A stretch of 64,000 bases of DNA, from positions 62,001-126,000 of the forward strand of contig CAWBOB010000002.1 of assembly GCA_963790335.1 (NCBI GenBank). Reading direction: 5' to 3'. The DNA comes from JAOUEA01 sp963790335. GTDB lineage: Bacteria > Actinomycetota > UBA4738 > HRBIN12. This document shows, piece by piece, positions 47,213-56,329 of the stretch. Both the position numbers and the translations under genes were made by a program. Numbering within the stretch: the first letter of the stretch is position 1; the number at the start of each line of letters is the position of its first letter. A model generated the notes under the pieces. It was not told the DNA's origin and searched no databases. It saw nothing but the letters and a program-made list of their open reading frames with translations.

Positions 47213-48940
47213 CTAGCGGCGACGGTTGCGCCGGTCCCTGGGATCGCCCCGGGAGGCCGCGCGCGTCGCGGTCAGCACACGCTGGAGCGTGGCGCCCCCG
47301 GCGACGGGCTCGGCGGGCGCCTCATCGCACGCCTCCACCCGGGGGCGGTGCTTGGCGACCCAGGAACGCACGGCGGCGAGCTCATCGACGCGCTCACGCG
47401 GGCACGGCATGGTGAGCGGCTGCGGCAGGGCCTCGAGGAGCGCCCCGTGCAGAGGCGGGGCGCGGGAGCCCTCCGGGCCGTCGGAACGCAGCAACGAGCC
47501 CTGGTCGAACCGAAGCGGCGACCCTCGGTCGGGGCGCAGCTCGAGACGCCCGGCGCCGATCAGCCAGGCGTCGGAGCGCGCACGCCGCAGGCCTTCGGCG
47601 AGCGCGTGGAGCCGGTCGCGGACCGACGCGGCTTCCTCGAACCGCTGCGCACCGGCCAGCCGCGCCATGCGGCGCTCGAGCGCTTCGAGGAGCTCGCCCG
47701 GCCTGGCGCTCAGGGAGGAGGCGAGCCAGCGGACGAGCTCCCCGTAGCGCTCGGGATCGGTGCGCCCGTCGCACGGTGCGAGGCACCTTCCGATGTCGGC
47801 GAGCGCACAGGGTGCGAAGCGCGTGCCGGCGCGCATCGGCGTCGAGCATCGGCGGATGGGCACGGCCTCCTCGAGCGCCTCCTTGACGAGGCGGGCCCGA
47901 GCGGCGCTCGCGAACGGGCCGAGGTAGACGCGGCCGTCAGCGGGTTTGGCTGCGCGCACGATCTTCACCCGCGGCCAGGCTTCTGCCGGATCGATCGCGA
48001 CGTAGGCACCGCGCCGCCAGGTGGTGCCGCGCCGGTTGTAGGGAGGTTCGTACCGCCGGATCAGACGCGCCTCGGTGACCAGAGCCTCGAGTTCCCCTGA
48101 GCAGCGGAGGCCCTCGACGGACCGGACCTCGTCGAGCAGGTTCACGACCTTCTTGCGCTCGTCACCGTAGAAGTACGACCTGACACGGGTTCGGAGGTCG
48201 GTGGCCTTGCCCACGTACAGCACGGAGCCGTCGCGCCCGCGGAACAGGTAGACCCCGGGAGCATGTGGAAGGTGATCGGCCAGGCGGATCTTGCCGAAGT
48301 TCGGCCTTCCCGTCGCGCGAACCGCCTGCTCGAGGTCGCCGAGGCTCGAAATGCCGAGCCGCCCCCCAAGGTCGAGGAGCCCATGCAGCACCTCGGCGCA
48401 CGCCTCGGCGTCGTCGAGGGCGCGGTGTGTGGGCGTGACCCTGGTGCGGAAGTATGCCGAGAGCGTGCGCAGCTTCACGTTGGGAACGTCGGGCCAGACC
48501 ACCCGTCGCGCGAGCTTGGCCGTGCATACCGCGGGTCCGGGGAGCGCGGGGTAGTCGAGCGCGTCGCATGCGGCGTTGAGGAAGCCGAAGTCGAATCGGG
48601 CGTTGTGGGCCACGAAGACCGATCCGCGGAAGAACTCGAGGAACGCCGGCAACACCTGTTCGATCGACGGCTGGACCGAGACCATGTGGTCGTCGATGCC
48701 CGTGAGGTGGGACACGTAGGCGGGGATGGGCCGCAACGGGTTGACCAGGCTCTGGAACGAGCCCAGTCGCTCGCCGCCACGGAACTTCACGGCCCCGATC
48801 TCGGTGATCGCGTCGTTCGCCGCAGAGCCGCCCGTGGTCTCGAGGTCGATCACGCAGAACGTGACCTCCGACAGCGGGATCCCCATCTCGAGGGTCGTCT
48901 GGATCGGTTCGGTGCTGAGGGTCGATCGGGGAGAGGGCAC
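47213..48940 (-). CDS. DEDD 3'-5' exonuclease fused to GIY-YIG/UvrC-like nuclease
   Basis: A 575-residue fusion. Residues about 25-200 form a DnaQ-type exonuclease (CVIDLETTGGSAANDAITEIG, VFVAHNARFDFGFLN, THRALDDAEACAEVL). Then a GIY-YIG domain (HAPGVYLFRGRDGSVLYVGKA) and a UvrC-like region with Cys residues and a UVR-type helix pair follow. This architecture is common in Actinomycetota and is probably involved in DNA repair. The C-terminal RNase H-like half of true UvrC is missing. A GTG start at 48940 or an ATG at 48886 are possible. Confidence 0.85.
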   Translation of the reverse strand: MPSPRSTLSTEPIQTTLEMGIPLSEVTFCVIDLETTGGSAANDAITEIGAVKFRGGERLGSFQSLVNPLRPIPAYVSHLTGIDDHMVSVQPSIEQVLPAFLEFFRGSVFVAHNARFDFGFLNAACDALDYPALPGPAVCTAKLARRVVWPDVPNVKLRTLSAYFRTRVTPTHRALDDAEACAEVLHGLLDLGGRLGISSLGDLEQAVRATGRPNFGKIRLADHLPHAPGVYLFRGRDGSVLYVGKATDLRTRVRSYFYGDERKKVVNLLDEVRSVEGLRCSGELEALVTEARLIRRYEPPYNRRGTTWRRGAYVAIDPAEAWPRVKIVRAAKPADGRVYLGPFASAARARLVKEALEEAVPIRRCSTPMRAGTRFAPCALADIGRCLAPCDGRTDPERYGELVRWLASSLSARPGELLEALERRMARLAGAQRFEEAASVRDRLHALAEGLRRARSDAWLIGAGRLELRPDRGSPLRFDQGSLLRSDGPEGSRAPPLHGALLEALPQPLTMPCPRERVDELAAVRSWVAKHRPRVEACDEAPAEPVAGGATLQRVLTATRAASRGDPRDRRNRRR

Positions 48941-49006
48941 CCCGTGATGGTGACGCCCGGCACCGACACGCCGACCCGGCGAGTCAGGGAGCGCGCGTCG
49001 AACCGC

Positions 49007-49285
49007 TCAGGCGACGCGACGTTGGATGCGCCTGCGCTGCTGCTCCGTGAGGCCGCCCCACACGCCGTACCGCTCGCCGTTCTTCAGGGCCCACGCCAGG
49101 CATTCCTGCTTGATGCGGCAGGAATTGCAAAACGTGAGGGCGGGGCCGGCTTCCTCCTCGGAGACCGGGAAGAAGATGTCGGGGTCGACACCGAAGCACG
49201 CGGCACGCTCCTGCCAGAAGTCGGGAGGTGAGGGGTCGCGCGGCAGCAGGCTGACGTCGATGCTCGGGAACCGCTCGATCCTCAC
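49007..49285 (-). CDS. WhiB-family Fe-S transcriptional regulator
   Basis: A 92-residue Wbl protein. The four [4Fe-4S] Cys residues are Cys30, Cys53, Cys56 and Cys62 (ERAACFG, FCNSCRIKQEC), followed by the turn GERYGVWGGLTEQQRRRI. Start GTG 49285 has GAGGGGGG seven bases upstream. An ATG at 49345 lies inside the -10 box and is therefore not the start. Wbl proteins bind sigma factors and occur only in Actinomycetota and their phages, which fixes the phylum. Confidence 0.92.
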   Translation of the reverse strand: MRIERFPSIDVSLLPRDPSPPDFWQERAACFGVDPDIFFPVSEEEAGPALTFCNSCRIKQECLAWALKNGERYGVWGGLTEQQRRRIQRRVA

Positions 49286-49340
49286 CTTCGTTCCCCCCTC
49301 GGAGCGTCCCGACGGGCGAGGATCCGCCCGCGGACCTCGA

Positions 49341-49370
49341 TTCATATCAGAGGTGGAACGGTCAGCGGAA
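49341..49370 (-). promoter_or_regulatory. Promoter of the WhiB gene
   Basis: On the minus strand TATGAA (49341-49346) stands 18 bases from TTCCGC (49365-49370). Transcripts would have a leader of about 50 bases with a ribosome site, unlike most genes here. Confidence 0.45.
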
Positions 49371-49430
49371 GGGTCGGATGTATGCATCCTCGGATACGAC
49401 GACAGAGGGACGCAACACCACCCGAAGGGG

Positions 49431-50285
49431 CTAGTCCGATGAGCCGACGGGGCGCAACGCCGATCCGCGCCGATCGCGCAACGGGTGGTCCCGGGCTGCC
49501 CAGCGCACCGACGCGAGCACGACCGTGCCGCCCGACGGCGACGTCGCGGCGCTCGTGACGATGCCCACCTCGTCCGCGGTTTCGTCCACGATCGCCGATC
49601 CCGCATCGACGGCCACTTCGCTCGACAGGTGCAGCAGCGTGGTCGGCGGATGCCCGAGGTTGCGGACACGGGCCACCGATTCCTGACCCAGGAAGCAGCC
49701 TTTCTCCACGGCGATGAGCCGTTCCAGGCCGGCCTGCGCGGGGATCGCGGTACGGTCGAAGTCGGCGCCCATGCGGGCTCGTCCCTGCCGGATGCGGCGG
49801 ACCTCGACCGCGTCGCTGCTCACCACCACACCCTCCCGCGCGAGATCGGCCCACCCTTCCTCGTCGGTGAGCACATCGGACCCCGTTCCCAGGGTCGAGG
49901 GTGCGAAACCCGTGCGACCCTGCCCGATCGAGGCCAGCCGCCACGCGGCGGTCGAGTCCGTGATCCGGACGTCGGACGAGAGCACGTAGGGAGCCAACAG
50001 GCTCGCGATGGACTCGGGCTGCTCGGGCGCCTGGAACAGCCAGAATCCGTCGTGGCCACAGGCCACCTGGACATCGGCCCTGATGTGGCCGGTGGGGTCG
50101 AGCAACAACGACCTCGTGGCTCGGCCCGGCTCAAGCGCCTCGATGTCGGCCGTCACGAGATCGTGCAGCCAGCGGCGAGCCTCGCTTCCTCGCACCATGA
50201 TCTTCCGGTGGTCGGAGAGGTCGACCAGCCCACGCCCGTCCTCGAGTGCGTCGAGGTCGTTGATGGAAGCGGTGAGCGGCGGCAT
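49431..50285 (-). CDS. ygfZ: YgfZ/GcvT-like folate-binding protein
   Basis: A 284-residue COG0354 protein of the GcvT fold. The hallmark KGCFLGQES (residues 195-203) carries the essential Cys. These folate-binding proteins are needed for the repair or assembly of certain Fe-S enzymes. The ATG start lies 9 bases after TATCCT on the minus strand. It is divergent from the glycosyltransferase. Confidence 0.88.
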   Translation of the reverse strand: MPPLTASINDLDALEDGRGLVDLSDHRKIMVRGSEARRWLHDLVTADIEALEPGRATRSLLLDPTGHIRADVQVACGHDGFWLFQAPEQPESIASLLAPYVLSSDVRITDSTAAWRLASIGQGRTGFAPSTLGTGSDVLTDEEGWADLAREGVVVSSDAVEVRRIRQGRARMGADFDRTAIPAQAGLERLIAVEKGCFLGQESVARVRNLGHPPTTLLHLSSEVAVDAGSAIVDETADEVGIVTSAATSPSGGTVVLASVRWAARDHPLRDRRGSALRPVGSSD

Positions 50286-50308
50286 CGCTCTGCCAGGATA
50301 TCGGCGCC

Positions 50309-51439
50309 GTGGACGTGCCCCGCACGCTGCTCGTGACCAACGACTTCCCGCCGAGGGTGGGGGGTATCGAGCGCATGCTGGAAGCCCTGGCCGGCGAGCT
50401 TCCTGCGGATCGCATCACCGTCTTCGGTCCGGCGCATCCGGACGCAGCGGGGTTCGATGCGTCGCTGTCCTACCGGGTGCTCCGTCAGCGCGAGCGCTTC
50501 CTGGTGCCGACGCTCGGCCTCGGGGATCGGATCGCGGCGGCCGTTCGCGACACGGACTCGGACGTCGTGTTGTTCGGGGCGATGTACCCGCTGGCGTTGC
50601 TCGGCCCGAGTCTCGCACGGATGGGCATCCCGTACCTGTCGGCGGCGCACGGGTTCGAGTACTGGCTGTCGATCGCCCCGGGGACCCATGCGGCCATGCG
50701 CTACGCGGCGTCGAGGGCGGCTCGCGTGTTCTGTTGCAGCGGGTTCGTGGCCCGCACGGTGCGCACGGCCGTGCCGCGCCCGACGCCGGTGTCCGTGCTA
50801 CATCTGGGCGCCGACACCGCGACGTTCCGGCCGGACCTGCCCACCGCCGATCTGCGGGAGCGCCACGACATCGGGGATCGTCCGGTGGTGGTCTGCGTGA
50901 GCAGGCTCGTGGCGCGCAAGGGCCAGGACGTCCTGATCGAGGGCATCGACCGGATCCGCGGCCGCGCCCCGGGGGCGGTCCTGGTCATCGTGGGATCCGG
51001 GCCGTACGAGCCGCATCTGCGCGCGCTGGCCGCGCGCGCGCCCGCCGGCTCGGTCGTGTTCACCGGCGCCGTGCCGGCGCAGGATCTGCCCCGGTACTAC
51101 GCGCTCGGCGACGTGTTCGCGATGCCTTGCCGAACCCGGCTCGCCGGCCTCGAGGTGGAAGGCTGGGGCAACGTCTTCATCGAAGCCGCTGCCTCCGGGA
51201 AGCCCGTGGTCGTCGGCGATTCCGGAGGGGCCCGGGAGGCGCTCGTCGACGGCGAGACCGGCGTGCTCGTCGACGGTGCGGACGTCGGTGCGGTCGCTGA
51301 CGCGGTCGGATGCCTGCTCGCCGATCCCGAGCGAGCCCGGCGGATGGGTGTGGCCGGCAGGAACCGGGTGCTGGAGCGGCTGACCTGGACGGCCGTGGCT
51401 GAGCGCCTCACACGGTGGCTGCAGGAAGCCGCCGGTTGA
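50309..51439 (+). CDS. GT4 glycosyltransferase, PimB-like mannosyltransferase
   Basis: A 376-residue GT-B enzyme. The N-terminal motif TNDFPPRVGGIERML, the nucleotide-sugar segment VVVCVSRLVARKGQDVLIEG and the C-terminal EX7E region (EGWGNVFIEAAASGKPVVVG) resemble PimB' of Corynebacterium and Mycobacterium, which adds the second mannose to phosphatidylinositol. The acceptor here is not proven. Start is GTG 50309. Confidence 0.8.
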   Translation: MDVPRTLLVTNDFPPRVGGIERMLEALAGELPADRITVFGPAHPDAAGFDASLSYRVLRQRERFLVPTLGLGDRIAAAVRDTDSDVVLFGAMYPLALLGPSLARMGIPYLSAAHGFEYWLSIAPGTHAAMRYAASRAARVFCCSGFVARTVRTAVPRPTPVSVLHLGADTATFRPDLPTADLRERHDIGDRPVVVCVSRLVARKGQDVLIEGIDRIRGRAPGAVLVIVGSGPYEPHLRALAARAPAGSVVFTGAVPAQDLPRYYALGDVFAMPCRTRLAGLEVEGWGNVFIEAAASGKPVVVGDSGGAREALVDGETGVLVDGADVGAVADAVGCLLADPERARRMGVAGRNRVLERLTWTAVAERLTRWLQEAAG

Positions 51440-51475
51440 ACAGCGAACCTGGTCCCTGACCGCGACGGCCGGGGG

Positions 51476-51481
51476 TACCCT
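51476..51481 (+). promoter_or_regulatory. -10 box of the zinc-ribbon membrane protein gene
   Basis: TACCCT lies 6 bases before ATG 51488, so the message is leaderless. Confidence 0.5.
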
Positions 51482-51487
51482 GCAACC

Positions 51488-52168
51488 ATGCAGACAGGCC
51501 CGGTGGCCGCGGAGCGTCGGTGTCCAGCCTGCGGCGCGCTCGCCGCGGCCGACGCCGAGTGGTGCGGCCAGTGCTTCCGCTCCCTCGCGGAGCCGGTGTC
51601 CGTCGACCCGGTGCCGGAACCGGAACCGGCGTCCGAGCCGGCCGGCGCCGCCCGGGACGGCGCGCAGGTGCCGGCGGGAGCCGATGGCGCGCCGACGGCC
51701 CCGACCTGGCCCTGCCCTACGTGTGGCAACGCGAACCCGCTCGCGCTCGACGCCTGCGAGGTCTGCGGCACCACCTTCGCCTCCCTCATGCGACAGGACG
51801 AGGCGCCGCCGCCGGTCGATCCGAAGGACGCCCTCTCGGCATCGTTGCTGTTCCCTGGACTCGGTCATCGCAAGGTCGGACGCGGGCTCGATGGCCTGGC
51901 GCGGGGCGTGCTGTTCGTCGTGCTGGCCTCGATGGCGGGCACGGTGTTCTTCGCCGGTGTGAGCTCCACGGCGACGTTCGGGGTGTTCGCGCTCTTCCTC
52001 GGGTCGGCACTGGCCGTGTACCTCGGCACCGCGTGGGAGGCGTTCCACATGGCGGGCGGGGGTCGCGCGCTGGTCTCATCGAGGGTGTTGCTGTGGGCTA
52101 CCGTCGCGGTGATCATGGCGTCCGTGCTCATGCTCGCGATGAGCGTCGTGACCGTGACCAGACGCTAG
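51488..52168 (+). CDS. Double zinc-ribbon membrane protein
   Basis: A 226-residue protein. Two zinc ribbons (RRCPACGALAAADAEWCGQC and PCPTCGNANPLALDACEVCG) are separated by a Pro/Ala/Glu-rich linker. From about residue 125 the sequence holds three to four membrane segments. The function is unknown. Such proteins with DUF-type membrane ends occur widely in Actinomycetota. Confidence 0.7.
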   Translation: MQTGPVAAERRCPACGALAAADAEWCGQCFRSLAEPVSVDPVPEPEPASEPAGAARDGAQVPAGADGAPTAPTWPCPTCGNANPLALDACEVCGTTFASLMRQDEAPPPVDPKDALSASLLFPGLGHRKVGRGLDGLARGVLFVVLASMAGTVFFAGVSSTATFGVFALFLGSALAVYLGTAWEAFHMAGGGRALVSSRVLLWATVAVIMASVLMLAMSVVTVTRR

Positions 52169-52180
52169 GATGCTCGACCG

Positions 52181-52621
52181 ATGGAGCAAGCCGAAGGTTC
52201 GATCGTGATCGACGCGTCGCTCGAGGACGTGATGGAGGTCGTCGAGGACTTCGAGTCGTACACCGATTGGGCCGACGTGCGCACGGTGGCGATCCGAAGC
52301 CGGGGCGAAGGTGGACGTGCGACCGAGGTCGCCTACGAGGTCGACGTGCCGGTGCTCGGCACCGCGGCGTACACCCTGAGCTATCGGTATGCGCCAGGGG
52401 ATACCGGGGTGTCATGGACGACCTCGGAGGCCCGCGGAGCGATCCGCGACATCAGGGGCGAGTACCTGTTCGACGAGATCTCCGACTCGGAGACGAAGGT
52501 GACCTATCGGCTCGGCGTCGAGCTCGGCGTGTTGGTGCCGGGGTTCCTGCGGAGCGAGGGCGCCAAGCGCGTGATCGAGAACGCGCTCGAGAAGCTCAAA
52601 CGCCGGGTGGAGATGGGCTGA
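52181..52621 (+). CDS. SRPBCC (START/polyketide cyclase-like) lipid-binding protein
   Basis: A 146-residue helix-grip protein: GSIVIDASLEDVMEVVEDFESYTDW at the start, then a beta-sheet core and a final helix (KRVIENALEKLKRRVEM). It is related to coenzyme Q-binding and cyclase/dehydrase proteins. The ligand is unknown. A TAGGAT box lies 9 bases before the ATG. It precedes the arsA-like operon. Confidence 0.8.
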   Translation: MEQAEGSIVIDASLEDVMEVVEDFESYTDWADVRTVAIRSRGEGGRATEVAYEVDVPVLGTAAYTLSYRYAPGDTGVSWTTSEARGAIRDIRGEYLFDEISDSETKVTYRLGVELGVLVPGFLRSEGAKRVIENALEKLKRRVEMG

Positions 52622-52653
52622 GGTCTGCCCAGGTCCGACCGATCCGAAGCGTC

Positions 52654-52659
52654 TAAGCT
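52654..52659 (+). promoter_or_regulatory. -10 box of the arsA-ROK-LLM-MTHFS operon
   Basis: TAAGCT lies 7 bases before ATG 52667; the operon's first gene is leaderless. Confidence 0.5.
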
Positions 52660-52666
52660 GAGCCGC

Positions 52667-53875
52667 ATGCGGGTCGTGCTGTTCACGGGCAAGGGTGGTG
52701 TCGGCAAGACCACCGTGGCGGCCGCGACGGCCGTCCGCGCAGCGCGATCGGGCCATCGCACCCTCGTCATGTCCACCGACCCGGCGCATTCGCTGGCCGA
52801 TTCGTTCGAGGTGGAGATCGGGTCCGCACCGACAGAGATCGTCGCGAACCTGTGGGCGGTGCAGATCGACGCGCAGGAGCGCCTCGAGGACAACTGGCGA
52901 GAGATCCAGGACTACTTCGTGCAGCTCATGAACTGGGCGGGCACCGAGACGATCCAGGCCGAGGAGCTCACCGTGATCCCGGGGCTCGACGAGATCTTCG
53001 CGCTGATCGACGTGAAGACCCACGTCGAGAGCGGCGCGTACGACATGCTGGTCGTCGACTGCGCGCCGACGGCCGAGACCCTGCGGCTGCTCTCGCTCCC
53101 CGAGATCATGAACTGGTACATCGAGCGGATCTTCCCGGTGGAACGGCGCATCGTGAAGACGGTGCGGCCGATGCTGTCGAAGATGACCTCGTTGCCGATC
53201 GCAGGCGACCAGGTGTTCGCGGCCGTCGAGCGGCTGCATCGCAACCTCGATGCGGTGAAGCAGATCCTCACCGACGAGCACACCTCGTCGGTGCGGCTCG
53301 TCGTGAACCCCGAGAAGATGGTGATCTCGGAGGCCCGTCGGACCTACACCTACCTCGGCCTGTTCGGCTACCGCGTCGATGCGGTGGTGGTCAACCGGAT
53401 CCTGCCAGAGGAAGTGAACGACCCCTACTTCGGCAAGTGGAAGGACATCCAGGCCGAGCACCTGGTCACGGTGCACGAGTCCTTCGAACCGGTGCCGATC
53501 CTCGAGGTTCGCCTGTTCGACCGGGAGATGGTGGGCGTGCCCCTGCTCGAGGAGATGGGCGGCGAGGTCTATGGCGACCTTGACGTCACCGCGGTGCTGC
53601 ATCACGACGATCCGATCCGTGTGCGCAAGCGCGCGGGCGGGGACGGTCGCTACGTCGTCTCGATGCGCTTGCCCTTCGTCTCCCGCGACGACATGGACAT
53701 CCATCGCCGTGGCGAGGAGCTGTTCGTGCGTGTCGGCTCTTACAAGCGCAACCTGATCCTGCCCCAGACGCTCAAGCGTCTCGTCGTGCGCGAGGCGAAC
53801 TTCATGGGCGATCATCTCGAGATCACCTTCGGGGCTCCGCCAGCCGCCGCCGAGGAGCCTCCCGCAGGTCCGTGA
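52667..53875 (+). CDS. ArsA/Get3-type ATPase with C-terminal Hsp20-like domain
   Basis: A 402-residue P-loop ATPase. The deviant Walker A is FTGKGGVGKTTVAAATA, switch I is MSTDPAHSLADSF and the Walker B region is MLVVDCAPTAETLRLLSLP. The last 90 residues form the ArsA Hsp20-like domain (YVVSMRLPFVSRDDMDIHRRG). It is probably not an arsenite pump because no ars genes are present. Get3-like protein targeting or metallo-chaperone roles are possible. It is first in a four-gene coupled operon. Confidence 0.87.
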   Translation: MRVVLFTGKGGVGKTTVAAATAVRAARSGHRTLVMSTDPAHSLADSFEVEIGSAPTEIVANLWAVQIDAQERLEDNWREIQDYFVQLMNWAGTETIQAEELTVIPGLDEIFALIDVKTHVESGAYDMLVVDCAPTAETLRLLSLPEIMNWYIERIFPVERRIVKTVRPMLSKMTSLPIAGDQVFAAVERLHRNLDAVKQILTDEHTSSVRLVVNPEKMVISEARRTYTYLGLFGYRVDAVVVNRILPEEVNDPYFGKWKDIQAEHLVTVHESFEPVPILEVRLFDREMVGVPLLEEMGGEVYGDLDVTAVLHHDDPIRVRKRAGGDGRYVVSMRLPFVSRDDMDIHRRGEELFVRVGSYKRNLILPQTLKRLVVREANFMGDHLEITFGAPPAAAEEPPAGP

Positions 53876-54831
53876 TCGACGATCGGCCGGTGATCGGCAT
53901 CGATGTGGGGGGCACGAAGACCGCCGCCCTGCTCGTGGATCGGGGCGGGGGCGTGCTCGCGCGGGAGGTGCGCCTGACGCCTGCCGCGGACGAGGTCGCC
54001 ACGCTGGCCACCATGGTGGAAGCCGCGCGCGCGCTCGGGCCTGCCTTGGCCGCGGGTGTCGGCATCGCGGCCGCCGGCATGGTGGACCGTCGAGGCTCGA
54101 TGCGCTCCGCGCCCAACCTGTCCTGGCGCGATGTGCCGCTCGCGTCGTACGTGGGCGAGCAGCTCACCCTGCCGTGCGTCGCCGACAACGACGGCAACGC
54201 GGCGGCCTGGGGGGAGTATCGCCACGGCGCCGGCAGGGGGGTGGACCACCTGCTCATGGTCAGCGTCGGTACGGGCATCGGTGGCGGCATGGTGCTCGAC
54301 GGGCGTCTCTACCGGGGCGCCAACGGATTCGCCGGGGAGATCGGTCACATCGTCGTCGAGCCCTCGGGTCCACGTTGCGGGTGCGGCAACCGCGGATGCT
54401 GGGAACAGGTGGCGAGCGGGACGGCGATCACGAGGGCGGGTCGGAAGGCGGCAGCTCGCCATCCACACTCGTCGTTGCGGGAGCTCGCCGGCGGCGACCC
54501 TCGGGCGGTGACGGGCGACGTCGTGACCCGAGCGGCGGTCGACGGAGACACCGTGAGCCGGGGGATCCTCGTCGAAGTCGGCTTCCGGCTCGGCGTCGGC
54601 ATCGCCGGGCTGGTCAACGTGCTCGATCCCGACGTGGTGGTGATCGGCGGGGGCGCCTCGGAGGCCGGCGAGCTGTTCCTCGCCCCCGCTCGCGACGCGT
54701 ACCGCCGATCGGTCGAAGCCGCGGCCCATCGCCCCGAGGTGCCGATCGTCCAGGCCGCGCTCGGCGGGGACTCGGCTGCGATCGGGGCGGCCGCGCTCGC
54801 CGTCGACCACCTCGACGGAGGCGGCTCGTGA
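53872..54831 (+). CDS. ROK-family glucokinase
   Basis: A 319-residue sugar kinase. The ATP-binding start is VIGIDVGGTKTAALLVD, followed by DNDGNAAAWGEYRHGAG, VSVGTGIGGGMVLDGRLYRG, a catalytic GEIGHIVVEP and the zinc motif CGCGNRGCWE. Glucose is the most likely substrate. The GTG start overlaps the arsA-like stop and the stop overlaps the next start. Confidence 0.88.
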   Translation: MIDDRPVIGIDVGGTKTAALLVDRGGGVLAREVRLTPAADEVATLATMVEAARALGPALAAGVGIAAAGMVDRRGSMRSAPNLSWRDVPLASYVGEQLTLPCVADNDGNAAAWGEYRHGAGRGVDHLLMVSVGTGIGGGMVLDGRLYRGANGFAGEIGHIVVEPSGPRCGCGNRGCWEQVASGTAITRAGRKAAARHPHSSLRELAGGDPRAVTGDVVTRAAVDGDTVSRGILVEVGFRLGVGIAGLVNVLDPDVVVIGGGASEAGELFLAPARDAYRRSVEAAAHRPEVPIVQAALGGDSAAIGAAALAVDHLDGGGS

Positions 54832-55711
54832 AGCTGGGCGTCTCGTTGCCGGTGTTCACCGACGATCCGGCGAAGCCACTCATGGTCGCCGCGCGGGCGC
54901 GGGAACTCGGCATCGACGGGGTCTTCGCCCCCGACCATCTCTTCCCCCCGTGTTCTACCCGCCGAGCGGCCCGGACCGACCGGCGCTCGAGGTCTTCTCG
55001 GTGCTGTCCGCCGTGGCCGCTCTGGCTCCCGGGCTGCACGTGGGCACGCTGGTCACCCGCGTGTCGCTGCGAGCCCCAGGCATCCTGGCCAAGCAGGCGG
55101 CGGCCCTCGACGCGATGTCGCACGGGCACGCGATCCTCGGCATCGGCACCGGCGATCGCGCGTCGGCCGAGGAGCACGAGCGGTTCGGGTTCCCCTACCC
55201 GCCGGCGGCCGAGCGACTCGGGGGCCTCGAGGAGACGGCCCGGGCGCTGCGCGCACTGTTCGGAGGGCAGACCTGGCCCGGAGGGACGTTCGTGCCGGCC
55301 ATGCGCGGGCCGCTCCTGCCCCCGGGCGAGCCCGCGATCTGGGTCGGCGGTCTCTCCGACGCGGTGCTCGACGTGGCAGCACGGGTGGCCGACGCATGGA
55401 ACGGATGGGGACTCGACCTCGACGGCTTCGCAGCGCGCGCGGCACGGCTCCGCGAGCTGGCAGAGGGCAGGCACGTCCCCCCTACCTGGGCCGGCATCGC
55501 CCTGGTCGGGGACGACCGCGCCGACCTCGACCGCCTGCTCGACCAGCGCGCGGAGCGGAACCTCCCGCTCGACGGGGTGTGGAGCGGCACCGCCGACGAG
55601 TGGTCGCGGTTCATCGAGGCGCTGCGCGCCGAAGGCGCGACCTGGTGCGTGGTGCTGCCCGCCGGGCCCCCCGATCGTCTCGACGTGATCGCGGCCGCGA
55701 CCCCTCGATGA
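54828..55711 (+). CDS. LLM-class flavin/F420-dependent oxidoreductase, frameshifted
   Basis: A luciferase-like TIM-barrel enzyme of about 294 residues. It opens VKLGVSLPVFTDDPAKPLM and GIDGVFAPDHLFPP, then the frame changes within the C run at 54944-54949 and continues VFYPPSGPDRPALE. One missing C explains this. The rest (LHVGTLVTRVSLRAPGILAK, GIGTGDRASAEEHERFG, IWVGGLSDAVLDVAARVADA) fits the family. Methylene-tetrahydromethanopterin reductase (Mer) belongs to the same superfamily, and the gene is coupled to a folate gene. A role in C1 metabolism is therefore conceivable but not shown. Confidence 0.82.
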
Positions 55712-56304
55712 CCAGCGCCGACCTCAAGCGCGCGAAGCGCGAGGTGCGTCGCCGCGTGCTCGCCGCGCGCGAGGCGATGCCTGCTCGCGACCGGGCGCGC
55801 CGGTCGCGCGCCGTGGCCGAGCTGACGCTCGCGCTGCCGGAGGTCTTCGGCGCGAGGACCCTGATGGCGTTCTGGTCGTTCGGGTCTGAGCTCGACACCG
55901 CGCCGTTGCTGACCGGGCTCCACGATCGCGGCGTCGCGCTGGTGCTCCCGCGCATCGTCGACGGTGAGCTCGAGCCACGGTCCTACCGTCCGGGCGACGC
56001 GATGACGGCGACCACCTTCGGCGCGCTCGAGCCGGCCCAGGGCGCGCCCATCGATCCGCGCGAGATCGATGCGATCGTGGTTCCTGCCGTCGCCTTCGAT
56101 CGGGACGGCAGCCGTGTCGGGTACGGCGGGGGCTTCTACGATCGATTCCTGTCGAGGACCAGGAGCGACGCCGTGCGCATCGGTATCGCGTTCGGGTGCC
56201 AGCTCCTGCCGCCCGGCGAGGTACTCCCGAGCGCCGGCTTCGACCTGCGCGTCGACATCGTGGTCACGGAGACGGGGGTGCTACGCATCTCGGCTCCGAC
56301 TTGA
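55708..56304 (+). CDS. 5-formyltetrahydrofolate cyclo-ligase
   Basis: A 198-residue MTHFS that turns 5-formyl-THF into 5,10-methenyl-THF with ATP. The start LKRAKREVRRRVLAAREAM, the motif VVPAVAFDRDGSRVGYGGGF and YDRFL are characteristic. Its ATG overlaps the stop of the LLM gene (ATGA). It is the last gene of the coupled operon, and its stop lies inside the inverted repeat that controls the next promoter. Confidence 0.92.
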   Translation: MTSADLKRAKREVRRRVLAAREAMPARDRARRSRAVAELTLALPEVFGARTLMAFWSFGSELDTAPLLTGLHDRGVALVLPRIVDGELEPRSYRPGDAMTATTFGALEPAQGAPIDPREIDAIVVPAVAFDRDGSRVGYGGGFYDRFLSRTRSDAVRIGIAFGCQLLPPGEVLPSAGFDLRVDIVVTETGVLRISAPT

Positions 56305-56329
56305 ACAACCGTTCAATCCTCTGATAGAA
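56301..56329 (+). promoter_or_regulatory. Perfect inverted-repeat operator over the promoter of the GcvT-like pair
   Basis: TTGAAC-AACC-GTTCAA (56301-56316) is a perfect 16-base inverted repeat of the kind bound by TetR-like dimers. Its left half can serve as -35, with GATAGA (56323-56328) as -10 after a 16-base spacer. Binding would block the promoter. No TetR gene is in the window. Confidence 0.6.

Noticed and set aside
49286..49345. ATG 49345 as start of the WhiB protein
   Set aside because: The ATG is within the TATGAA -10 box; the GTG at 49285 has a good ribosome site and gives the normal Wbl length.
52667..53875. Arsenic resistance system
   Set aside because: The ArsA-like ATPase has no arsB, arsR or arsC beside it, and its operon partners are ROK, LLM and MTHFS genes, so an arsenite pump is unlikely.
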